Shown here piece by piece: positions 1-5,604 of a DNA stretch of 5,604 bases. Positions within the stretch are counted from its first letter, which is position 1, and each line of letters starts with the position of its first letter. Source of the stretch: Alphaproteobacteria bacterium (GTDB taxonomy: Bacteria > Pseudomonadota > Alphaproteobacteria > Micropepsales > Micropepsaceae). The translations under genes and the position numbers were made by a program. The stretch covers positions 1 to 5,604 of the forward strand of contig CANBZE010000152.1 of NCBI GenBank assembly GCA_947373775.1, read 5' to 3'. The notes beneath the pieces are model-generated. The model saw only the letters and a list, made by a program, of their open reading frames with translations. It ran no database searches and was not told where the DNA came from.

Positions 1-1
1 G

Positions 2-397
2 CGCGTCCGCTTTTTCGCCGATTTCGCCAAACTGGAACGGCTGGTCGTCCGCAAGGAATTCCGCAAGACCCGCACCGCCTTCCAGCTGGTGAATGCCGCC
101 CTCGATCTCTGCCGAAAGAAGGGATATCGCCGTGCCTATGGCCATTCCCAGACGCGGCTGGTCAATTTCTGGGGCCGCTTCGGCTTTCGGACCTTCGACG
201 GTGCCCAATCGCTGGTTTTTTCCGAGTTCGATTATGTGGAACTGGCCGCCGACTTGGAACCGGACTCCAATGCCGTACGCATCGGCGGCGATCCCTATCT
301 CATCATTCGTCCGGAAGGGCGCTGGCACGAAAAAGGTGTCCTGGAACGATCTGCCTCTCGCCCCGTGACCAGTCCATCTGTCGTCGAGAAAAGCTAG
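2..397 (+). CDS. GNAT-family acyltransferase, C-terminal part (5' end outside window)
   Basis: The frame is open from the left edge to a TAG at 395-397, giving 131 visible residues; the true start lies upstream. Visible residues 11-62 look like the core of a GCN5-related N-acyltransferase. There is a beta strand (LERLVV, 11-16), then a degenerate acyl-CoA pyrophosphate loop (R21-K-T-R-T-A26, where the family usually has R/Q-x-x-G-x-G/A), a helix, and the late motif NFWGRFGF (55-62), matching the typical 'FY.r.GF' end of the fold. About 65 further residues follow, including SEFDYVEL (74-81) and DPYLIIRPEGRW (97-108). This tail is longer than in a minimal GNAT protein and suggests a specialised subfamily. 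GNAT enzymes move an acyl group from CoA or a carrier protein to an amine. The downstream acyl-CoA ligase suggests a non-acetyl donor, but that is inference. A GTG at 89 is internal and should not be taken as the start. The GNAT assignment is moderate; the substrate is unknown. Confidence 0.7.
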   Translation, partial: RVRFFADFAKLERLVVRKEFRKTRTAFQLVNAALDLCRKKGYRRAYGHSQTRLVNFWGRFGFRTFDGAQSLVFSEFDYVELAADLEPDSNAVRIGGDPYLIIRPEGRWHEKGVLERSASRPVTSPSVVEKS

Positions 398-422
398 TGC
401 GCGAATCGCTCGCGCGAGGCGG

Positions 423-451
423 GTGACAACCTGACGGTGTGACGCTAGCTT
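423..451 (+). promoter_or_regulatory. Weak candidate promoter for the acyl-CoA ligase gene
   Basis: GTGACA (423-428) matches the -35 consensus TTGACA at five of six bases. It is followed by a 17-bp spacer and TAGCTT (446-451), which matches TATAAT at only three of six. The pair would start transcription near 458, about 60 nt before the ligase ATG. The -10 match is poor and GC-rich genomes give many such chance pairs. The 123-bp gap does leave room for a separate promoter, but the ligase may simply be read through from the GNAT gene. Confidence 0.22.
424..443 (+). repeat. Three TGAC tetramers at exact 8-bp spacing
   Basis: TGAC occurs at 424-427, 432-435 and 440-443, with the start of each copy exactly 8 bp after the last. 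The four bases between copies differ (AACC, then GGTG). The run overlaps the candidate -35 element, so it could be a short direct-repeat operator. With such short units, chance is a serious alternative. Confidence 0.3.
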
Positions 452-510
452 GCCAGTACAACCGGGCATAGGCCTGGAACCTCAGAATCGCGTAAACCGA
501 CATGCCTGCC

Positions 511-516
511 GGGGAG
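511..516 (+). promoter_or_regulatory. Ribosome binding site of the acyl-CoA ligase
   Basis: GGGGAG lies 4 nt before the ATG at 521. The purine-rich core is good although the spacing is short. It supports the 521 start, which also places the first recognisable fold elements of the ligase a normal distance from the N-terminus. Confidence 0.55.
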
Positions 517-520
517 TGGA

Positions 521-2080
521 ATGGATTTTCGCAGTCTGGTCGCCGCCCTGCCCGGGAAAAAGGCGTCCATTTATACCTTTGATCGCGGCAAGATCGGCCG
601 CCATCCCCATGCCGCCCTTCATGACGATGTCGTCGATGTGCGCACCCGGCTGCGCAACTGGGGCGTGGGCGTGGGTACGCGCGTGGGCATCTATGCGCCC
701 AATTCCTATCAATGGCTGGTACATGACCTGGCGCTGATCGAACTGGGCGCCATCTCGATGCCTTTCACCGATGATTTCGCGGGCAAGGTAAACCAGGAAC
801 TTCTGGACAAGTACAATATCGCTTTGCTGCTGATTTCCAAAAGCCATGCGCGGATTTTTCCCGACAAGCCAGCCCATGTCGCTTTCCTGGACGCCGCCAA
901 CGGCGACGTCCGCGCGCTGGACCGCCCGCCGTCCGGTGATGCGGACGAAGCCGACCAGCACAGCCTGGTATTTTCCTCCGGCTCCGCCGGCGGCCTCAAG
1001 GGGCTGGTGATCAGCCGCAAGGGCGTGGAAGACACCGTGCCGCCGATCGTCGAGGCGCTGGCGATGCGGCCCAGTGACCGGCTGCTGCTGTTCCTGCCCA
1101 TGTCGAACTTCCAGCAGCGCAACCTGTGCTATTCGGCGCTGTGGTACGACTTCGACATCATCATCACCGACTATACCCAGCTGTTCGCCGCCATGCCGGC
1201 GCTGAATCCCACCGTGCTGATCGCGCCGCCGGTGCTGTACCAGATGTTGTACAGCGAATTCGAGAAATATCCGGGCTGGAAAAAGGCGCTGTGGACCGTG
1301 CTGGGCACCCTTCTCAGCTTTGTGCCGTCCCCCATCCGCCAGGGATTGGCGCGCACATTGTTCCAGGACTTCTACAAACAGTTCGGCAACAACATGCGCA
1401 TGCTGGTCACCGGCATGGCGCCGATCCGCCGCAACCTTGGCGCGTTCTTCCAGCGCATGCAGCTGCCCTTGTGCGAATCCTACGGCATGGTGGAAGCCGG
1501 CTCGATCACCTGGCGGACCGCCGGCTCGCGCGAGTTCGGATCGGTCGGCAAGGTACTGCGGGGCATCACCCTTTCGTTTGAGCCCGATGGCGAGATCATC
1601 GTCAACCGCGCCAACTCGATGACCCTGCGCTACTTCCAGTCCGCCGAGGGCGAGAATGAGCGCACCTTCCTGGCCCCGGGGCGCGTCGCCACCGGCGACA
1701 TGGGCCGGCTGGACAAGGACGGCAACCTGTTCCTGCTGGGCCGCAAGAAGGAATTGCTGATCACGCCGGGCGGAACCAAAATCCATCCCGAAGTCATCGA
1801 GCAGGAGCTGAACAACAGCCCCGACGTCGCCCATACAGTGCTTTGCTTCAGGCCCCATGCCACGCAACTGACCTGCGTCGTGGATCTGGTGCCGCCGGGT
1901 GGCGAGGAAGCGCGCGCCCGGGTGCAGAAATTCGCCAACAGCTTGCCGGCCGCGAAGAAAGCCGCGCCCTTCGTCGAAGTGATCTTCGCCGATGCGCCCT
2001 TCACGATGGAAAACGGCATGCTGCGGCCCAACATGAAGATCGACCGCAAGGCGATTCTTGCGCGCTACTGTCGGGATTAG
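521..2080 (+). CDS. AMP-forming acyl-CoA synthetase/ligase (ANL superfamily, long-chain-like)
   Basis: This complete 519-residue protein has a normal length for a stand-alone adenylate-forming acyl-CoA ligase. Such enzymes activate a carboxylic acid with ATP to an acyl-AMP and usually pass it to CoA. The motifs occur in order: the phosphate-binding loop SSGSAGGLKG (152-161), ESYGMVE (319-325) with the Mg-binding Glu at 325, ATGDMG (390-395) with the ribose-binding Asp at 393, the hinge GRKKELLITPGG (407-418) with Arg 408, and the C-terminal ENGMLRPNMKIDRK (497-510) with the catalytic Lys at 506. The 'ENG-L-x-P-x-x-K' ending is typical of the long-chain acyl-CoA synthetase branch. The residues needed for adenylation appear present. 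However, Ala 156 and Val 324 replace the usual Thr/Ser in the loop and in the YGxTE motif. No membrane segment is evident, so it is probably cytosolic. It lies 123 bp after a GNAT gene on the same strand and may supply that enzyme's acyl donor, which is inference. Substrate chain length or aromatic nature cannot be told from sequence. An acyl-AMP ligase that loads a carrier protein is a possible alternative. Confidence 0.9.
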   Translation: MDFRSLVAALPGKKASIYTFDRGKIGRHPHAALHDDVVDVRTRLRNWGVGVGTRVGIYAPNSYQWLVHDLALIELGAISMPFTDDFAGKVNQELLDKYNIALLLISKSHARIFPDKPAHVAFLDAANGDVRALDRPPSGDADEADQHSLVFSSGSAGGLKGLVISRKGVEDTVPPIVEALAMRPSDRLLLFLPMSNFQQRNLCYSALWYDFDIIITDYTQLFAAMPALNPTVLIAPPVLYQMLYSEFEKYPGWKKALWTVLGTLLSFVPSPIRQGLARTLFQDFYKQFGNNMRMLVTGMAPIRRNLGAFFQRMQLPLCESYGMVEAGSITWRTAGSREFGSVGKVLRGITLSFEPDGEIIVNRANSMTLRYFQSAEGENERTFLAPGRVATGDMGRLDKDGNLFLLGRKKELLITPGGTKIHPEVIEQELNNSPDVAHTVLCFRPHATQLTCVVDLVPPGGEEARARVQKFANSLPAAKKAAPFVEVIFADAPFTMENGMLRPNMKIDRKAILARYCRD

Positions 2081-2105
2081 CCTAATCGGCCCCAATTCTA
2101 ATCGG
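2075..2105. repeat. Palindrome and direct repeat in the convergent gene junction
   Basis: GATTAG (2075-2080) and CTAATC (2082-2087) form a near-contiguous palindrome over the ligase stop codon. CTAATCGG occurs at 2082-2089 and again at 2098-2105, a 16-bp spacing; the second copy covers the stop codon of the convergent transporter gene. The possible stem is AT-rich with about 5 pairs and a 3-nt loop, and no T-tract follows on either strand, so it is not a convincing terminator. Confidence 0.35.
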
Positions 2106-3636
2106 AAATGGGCGGCGCATCATGCGGCCGCGCCTTGTGGCACAGCCAAACCAGCACGATGGCCCCCAGGGACAGCCAGGCGGACACCATGAACATGTCC
2201 ACCGAGGCCAGCAGGTAGGACTGGCCGACCATGCCGCGCAGCACTGCCGCCTTGGCGCCCAGTTCCGACAGACCCATATCCTGCAGCGATCCCAGCACAT
2301 TGTTGAAGGCCGGCGTGAAGCTTGAGGTCATGTCGGCCAGCCGGCTCTGGTGCAGCGCCTCGCGCCGGTCCCAATAGGTCGTGACGATGGACACCGAAAA
2401 GCCGGCCACGATGATGCGCGCGAAGTTGGACAGGCTGGCGGCGGCGGGAATCCTGGACTGCGGCACCCCGTCCAGCAGGATGGAGATCGTGGCGATGAAG
2501 AATGAGCCCGAGGAAATTCCCTGCACCATCAGCGGTATGGCAATGGCCATGAAGCTGGCATCCGCCGTCAGGTTGGCGCGCATGAAATAGGACACAGCGG
2601 ACGCGGCGAAGGCGATGGTTGCGACCCACCTGGCATCGAAGCGGCTGATCAGCCGCGCCGCAAGTGGCGTCATCAGTACCGCGATGACGCCGGTGGGGGC
2701 CGAGACGAGCCCCGCCCAGGTTGCGGTATAGCCCAGCTGGGTCTGCAGCCAGAGCGGGATTAGCAGCATGTTGGCCAGGAACACGCCGCTGCCCAGGCAG
2801 AAGACGATGGTGCCCAGGGTAAAGTTGCGCTCGCGGAACAGTGACAGGTCCAGGATGGGATGCTCTTCGGTCAACTCCCACAACAGGAAGGCGACGAAAC
2901 CAGCCGCCGCGGTCACCGCCAGCACGATGATCTGGGTGGAGCCGAACCAGTCGGCATTCTTGCCGGTGTCCAGCATCACCTGCAGCGCGCCGGCAAAGAC
3001 GATCAACAGCCCCAGTCCCACTATGTCGATGGGCAACTTGGTCGTGGTGCTTTCGCGCGCCGACAGGTTGCTCCAGCACAGCGCCGCCACCACCAGGCCC
3101 ACCGGCACATTGATCAGGAATATCCAGCCCCAGTTCCAGGAGTCGGAGATATAGCCGCCCAGAATGGGGCCGCAGATCGGCGCCACCAAGGTGGTGATGG
3201 ACCAGATGGCCAGCGCGGTGGTGCGCCGCTCGCGCGGGAAAATGGACAGCATCAGCGCCTGGGAGCCGGGAATGATGGGGCCTGACAACCCGCCCTGCAG
3301 CACGCGGAAGAACACCAGCACTTCCAGGTTCCAAGCCAAGCCGCACAGCAGGGACGCGATGGTGAAGCCCAGGATTGACAGGACGAATATCTTGACCACG
3401 CCATAACGGTTCATCAGCCAGCCGGTGATGGGCACACCGATGCCGTTGGCGACCACGAACGAGGTGATGATCCAGGTCGACTGGTCGGTGGAAGCGCCCA
3501 GATTGCCCGCGATGGTAGGCAGCGAGACATTGGCGATGGTCGTATCCAGCACCTGCATGAAGGTGCCCAAGGCCAGCGCCAGCGCCGTGATGACCAGCGC
3601 GGTGCCCTGTAATGGCTTGTCGGCGGCGTCGCTCAA
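2098..3636 (-). CDS. emrB: EmrB/QacA-type MFS multidrug efflux transporter (DHA2, 14 TM)
   Basis: This 512-residue inner-membrane protein belongs to the drug:H+ antiporter-2 family and would export drugs or toxic amphipathic compounds using the proton gradient. About 14 hydrophobic segments can be seen, from near residues 14-33 to 478-500. Family motifs are LDTTIANVSLP (30-40, membrane-embedded Asp 31), GWLMNRYG (72-79, motif A), RVLQGGLSGP (111-120, motif B with Arg 111) and GPILGGYISD (156-165, motif C, the antiporter motif) followed by WGWIFLINVPVG (169-180). The periplasmic loop before the last helix, with WDRREALHQSRLA (422-434), is typical of EmrB. The start is TTG at 3636-3634, overlapping the stop of the upstream adaptor gene as TTGA. 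The first in-frame ATG codes for Met 27 inside TM1, so it would damage the protein. No good Shine-Dalgarno precedes the TTG, so translation is probably coupled to the adaptor gene. It is the last gene of the operon. The pump type is clear; the exported compound is unknown. Confidence 0.95.
   Translation of the reverse strand: MSDAADKPLQGTALVITALALALGTFMQVLDTTIANVSLPTIAGNLGASTDQSTWIITSFVVANGIGVPITGWLMNRYGVVKIFVLSILGFTIASLLCGLAWNLEVLVFFRVLQGGLSGPIIPGSQALMLSIFPRERRTTALAIWSITTLVAPICGPILGGYISDSWNWGWIFLINVPVGLVVAALCWSNLSARESTTTKLPIDIVGLGLLIVFAGALQVMLDTGKNADWFGSTQIIVLAVTAAAGFVAFLLWELTEEHPILDLSLFRERNFTLGTIVFCLGSGVFLANMLLIPLWLQTQLGYTATWAGLVSAPTGVIAVLMTPLAARLISRFDARWVATIAFAASAVSYFMRANLTADASFMAIAIPLMVQGISSGSFFIATISILLDGVPQSRIPAAASLSNFARIIVAGFSVSIVTTYWDRREALHQSRLADMTSSFTPAFNNVLGSLQDMGLSELGAKAAVLRGMVGQSYLLASVDMFMVSAWLSLGAIVLVWLCHKARPHDAPPISD
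3633..3636 (-). other. TTGA stop/start overlap coupling emrA to emrB
   Basis: Reading the minus strand, the TGA that ends the adaptor gene (3635-3633) shares bases with the TTG that starts the transporter gene (3636-3634). This 4-bp overlap, together with the lack of a good ribosome binding site, points to termination-reinitiation. It also supports TTG as the true start. Confidence 0.7.
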
Positions 3637-4790
3637 TGGCCCGCGCCGTTGGCGGACAGGATTTTCTTCACCAGCGCATCCACCTTGGCACCGGTATCCT
3701 CGCCGGTGTTGCCACGCATCACACCCGTTACCGTGGCGGAAGTCACCCGCGGTCCCGACTGGTCGCTGATATCAACATTGGCGCTGACACTGAGCCCAAT
3801 GCGCAGGGGATTATCCTTCAGCTCTGCCGGATCCAGCGCGATACGCACCGGCACCCGCTGCACGATCTTGATCCAGTTGCCCGAGGCGTTCTGTGCCGGC
3901 AGCAGCGCAAAGGCGCTGCCCGAGCCCGCGCCAAGCCCCGCGATATGGCCGTGATAGGTCACCTTGCCGCCATACAGATCGGTGGTGATGGCCACCGGCT
4001 GGCCCAGACGCATTTGGGCCAACTGGCCTTCCTTGAAATTGGCATCGACCCAGACATTGGACAGCGGCACCACCGCCATCAGCGGCGCGCCGGCATTGAC
4101 CCGCTGGCCCACCTGCACGGTGCGCTGGGCAATCACCCCGTCCACCGGCGCCACGATCTTCATGTGCGCCAGCGCGATGGCCGCACCGCGCAGCTGCGCC
4201 TCCGCCGCCAGCACGTCGGGATTGTGCGCCACGTCGACGCCGGCAATGCCGGACTGGGCCTGGGCCTGGGCGCCGCGCGCCGAATTCACCGCCGCTTCCG
4301 CCGCCGCCACCGCGTCGCGGGCGTGGCCGAGTTCTTCGCCGGATATGGCGCCGGACAGGGCCGACTGGCGGCGCTTGTAATCGCTTTGCGCCTGGGCCAG
4401 CGCCACCTGTGCCTGGGCCAGCTGGGCGGAATAGGAATCGGCGCTGGCGAAGGTGCCGCGCACGGCGCGCGCGGCACGCGCCAGGCTGGCTTCCGCCGCC
4501 CGCATGTTCACGTCGGCCACGGAGGGGTCCATCTCGATCAGCAACTGGCCTTGTTTCACGGCCTGAGTGTTGTCGGCATAGAGCGCGGTGACGGTGGCGG
4601 CCTCGCGGCTGGTCACGGCCACGATGTTGCCCGCGACATAGGCGTCGTCCGTGGTTTCATGAAAGCGCCCGCTGAGCAGCCACCAGCCGCCATAAACCAG
4701 CGCCAGGACGACGGCGGCAATAGCGAACAGGAAAAAGCCTTTGCGGCGGCGCATCGCTTTCAATGCGCGGTCTTGTGAGATGTCGCTCAT
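3633..4790 (-). CDS. emrA: EmrA/HlyD-family membrane fusion (periplasmic adaptor) protein
   Basis: This 385-residue adaptor would link the inner-membrane MFS pump to the outer-membrane channel. A basic cytoplasmic N-terminus (residues 8-17) precedes one membrane anchor (about 18-40). Next come the first half of the biotinyl-lipoyl domain (HETTDDAYVAGNIVAV, 44-59, to IEMDP, 85-89) and an Ala/Gln-rich helical hairpin (about 91-205) suited to docking with a TolC-like partner. The second lipoyl half follows (MKIVAPVDGVIAQR, 210-223), then a beta-barrel with the EmrA-like stretch VDANFKEGQLAQMRLGQPV (248-266). Length and order fit EmrA. The ATG start at 4790-4788 overlaps the stop of the upstream outer-membrane factor by 4 bp (ATGA) and has an AAGGA site 9 nt upstream. 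The gene's own TGA overlaps the TTG start of the transporter gene. It is the middle gene of the operon and appears intact. Confidence 0.95.
   Translation of the reverse strand: MSDISQDRALKAMRRRKGFFLFAIAAVVLALVYGGWWLLSGRFHETTDDAYVAGNIVAVTSREAATVTALYADNTQAVKQGQLLIEMDPSVADVNMRAAEASLARAARAVRGTFASADSYSAQLAQAQVALAQAQSDYKRRQSALSGAISGEELGHARDAVAAAEAAVNSARGAQAQAQSGIAGVDVAHNPDVLAAEAQLRGAAIALAHMKIVAPVDGVIAQRTVQVGQRVNAGAPLMAVVPLSNVWVDANFKEGQLAQMRLGQPVAITTDLYGGKVTYHGHIAGLGAGSGSAFALLPAQNASGNWIKIVQRVPVRIALDPAELKDNPLRIGLSVSANVDISDQSGPRVTSATVTGVMRGNTGEDTGAKVDALVKKILSANGAGH
4787..4790 (-). other. ATGA stop/start overlap coupling the outer-membrane factor to emrA
   Basis: On the minus strand the adaptor ATG (4790-4788) overlaps the outer-membrane factor TGA (4789-4787). 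This is a standard sign of translational coupling and shows the two genes share one transcript. Confidence 0.85.
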
Positions 4791-5604
4791 GGCGTGGCAT
4801 CCTTGGCAGGAGAGTCAGAAACAAAGCCGCCGCCAGCCGACAGCAGCAGGGTGACGCGCTGGTTGGCGGACTGCGATACCAGCACCGCCATCTGACGGCG
4901 CGATTCCAGCAATGTGGCTTCGGCGGTCAGCATGGGAATCTGTCCCGACAGGCCGAGCCGGTAACGCTCGCGCGCCAGATCGAAAGCGCGGGTGGCGCTG
5001 TCCAGCGCCAGCTTCTGCTGGACGCGCTGGTCTGAAAGGCTGGCTACCTGCGTCAGCGCGTCGGCGGTCTGGCGCACCGCGCCGATCACCGTGCCATTGT
5101 AATCGGCCACGGCGGCGTCCAGGTCGGCGGTGGCGCGGGAATATTGCGCGCGGATGCGCCCCGCATCAAAGATCGGCAGATGCAGCGCGGGGCCCACGCC
5201 CGCCACCACCGCATTGCCGCCGAACATGTTCGCCAACCCCACCGCCTGGAAACCGACAAAGGCGGCCAGGTCGATGTTGGGATAGAAATCGGCATGGGCG
5301 GCATCGCGGCCGCGCACCGCTGCCTGAATGCGCGCCTGTGCCGCCATGATGTCGGGCCGTCGCGCCAGAAGGTCAGCCGGTAGGCTTGTCGGCAGCGGCA
5401 GCGCATTCTCTACGCCTGCGGCAGGACGCGTGATCCCGGCATAGGCTTGCGCGCCCTGTCCCGTCAGCGCCGCGATGGCATGCACGGCGACGTCGCGCTG
5501 CGCCTCGGCGCGGCGCACATCCATCCGCGACAGCGCCAGCAGCGCCCTGGCCTGTTCCAGCGAGGCTTCGTTCTCCAGCCCCGCCGTCACCCGGCTTTGG
5601 GTCA
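4787..5604 (-). CDS. NodT-type outer-membrane efflux factor, C-terminal part (5' end outside window)
   Basis: This is a TolC-like outer-membrane factor of the RND-type/NodT lipoprotein family, the exit channel of a tripartite efflux system. The frame is open to the right edge. The 271 complete visible codons (from 5602) are somewhat more than half of a usual 450-500 residue protein, so the signal peptide and any lipobox are outside. The family hallmark LPADLLARRPDI (visible residues 74-85) is followed by ADFYPNIDL (104-112), PIFDAGRIRAQ (143-153), a long helical stretch, YRLGLSGQIPMLTAE (214-228) and the terminal LLLSAGGGF (252-260). These match the second structural repeat of the family: helical barrel, beta strands, then helices. 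A GTG at 5590-5588 is internal, not the start. It is the first visible gene of the operon, and its TGA (4789-4787) overlaps the adaptor ATG. The promoter and any regulator gene must lie to the right of the window. Confidence 0.93.
   Translation of the reverse strand, partial: TQSRVTAGLENEASLEQARALLALSRMDVRRAEAQRDVAVHAIAALTGQGAQAYAGITRPAAGVENALPLPTSLPADLLARRPDIMAAQARIQAAVRGRDAAHADFYPNIDLAAFVGFQAVGLANMFGGNAVVAGVGPALHLPIFDAGRIRAQYSRATADLDAAVADYNGTVIGAVRQTADALTQVASLSDQRVQQKLALDSATRAFDLARERYRLGLSGQIPMLTAEATLLESRRQMAVLVSQSANQRVTLLLSAGGGFVSDSPAKDATP
4800..4804 (-). promoter_or_regulatory. Ribosome binding site of emrA
   Basis: AAGGA on the minus strand lies 9 nt upstream of the adaptor ATG, inside the end of the outer-membrane factor gene. 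It is a good Shine-Dalgarno match and supports the start at 4790. Confidence 0.6.

Larger units (their letters stand above)
391..451. repeat. Inverted repeat AAGCTAG/CTAGCTT enclosing a GC hairpin
   Basis: The arms AAGCTAG (391-397) and CTAGCTT (445-451) are perfect 7-bp reverse complements, and the left arm includes the GNAT stop codon. Just inside it lies a second perfect inverted repeat, GCGCGA (399-404) and TCGCGC (410-415), with a 5-nt loop. In RNA the inner hairpin could form right after the stop codon. There is no T-run after it, so it is not a classical intrinsic terminator. It could be a weak transcript-end structure, an operator or chance. Confidence 0.35.

Noticed and set aside
89..397. 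A 102-residue protein starting at the GTG at 89
   Set aside because: The same frame is open to the left edge and the GNAT fold begins before this codon, so the GTG is an internal valine of a truncated gene.
399..415. The GC hairpin after the GNAT stop as an intrinsic terminator
   Set aside because: The stem is only 6 bp and is followed by GAGGCGGG rather than a T-run.
482..2095. A 537-codon open frame on the minus strand opposite the acyl-CoA ligase
   Set aside because: It lies wholly antisense to a gene with clear ANL motifs. Its translation is rich in Gly, Arg, His and Gln with no recognisable domain, as expected from the non-coding strand of GC-rich DNA with biased codon use.
2120..3346. 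A 408-codon minus-strand frame overlapping emrB in another register
   Set aside because: The emrB frame carries all the MFS motifs and membrane segments. This one is Gly/His/Arg-rich with none, so it is a frame shadow.
3612..4778. A 388-codon open frame on the plus strand opposite the EmrA gene
   Set aside because: It is antisense to a well-supported adaptor gene. The His/Arg/Gly-rich, low-information translation has no domain and no good ribosome site was seen.
4787..5590. A 267-residue protein starting at the GTG at 5590-5588
   Set aside because: The frame continues to the right edge, and the NodT family is much longer at the N-terminus, so this is an internal codon of a gene cut by the window.

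Overview
The window is GC-rich, densely coded bacterial chromosome. Codon choice, a NodT-type outer-membrane factor and an EmrAB-type pump suggest a Gram-negative proteobacterium, most likely an alphaproteobacterium; no rRNA or other marker is present to confirm this. I see no mobile element, CRISPR array, tRNA or rRNA.

Left half, + strand (2-2080): the C-terminal end of a GNAT-fold acyltransferase runs in from the left edge and stops at 397. A 123-bp gap follows, containing small inverted and direct repeats and a weak promoter-like pair. Then comes a complete 519-residue AMP-forming acyl-CoA synthetase/ligase (521-2080). Together these look like an acyl-activation plus acyl-transfer pair, but the substrate cannot be read from the sequence.

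Right half, - strand (5604 down to 2098): a tightly coupled three-gene operon, transcribed right to left, for a tripartite multidrug efflux pump. It encodes a NodT-type outer-membrane factor (its 5' part lies outside the window), an EmrA/HlyD-type periplasmic adaptor, and an EmrB/QacA-type 14-TM MFS transporter. Both junctions are 4-bp stop/start overlaps, ATGA and then TTGA; the second gives the transporter a TTG start. The three proteins would form a channel from the inner membrane to the outside.

The two transcription units converge, with only 17 bp between their stop codons and no strong terminator. The efflux operon is a recognisable known type. The less ordinary parts are the GNAT/ligase pair, whose ligase lacks two usually conserved hydroxyl residues around the ATP site, and the repeat-rich gap in front of the ligase. 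I found no convincing evidence of a wholly new system.
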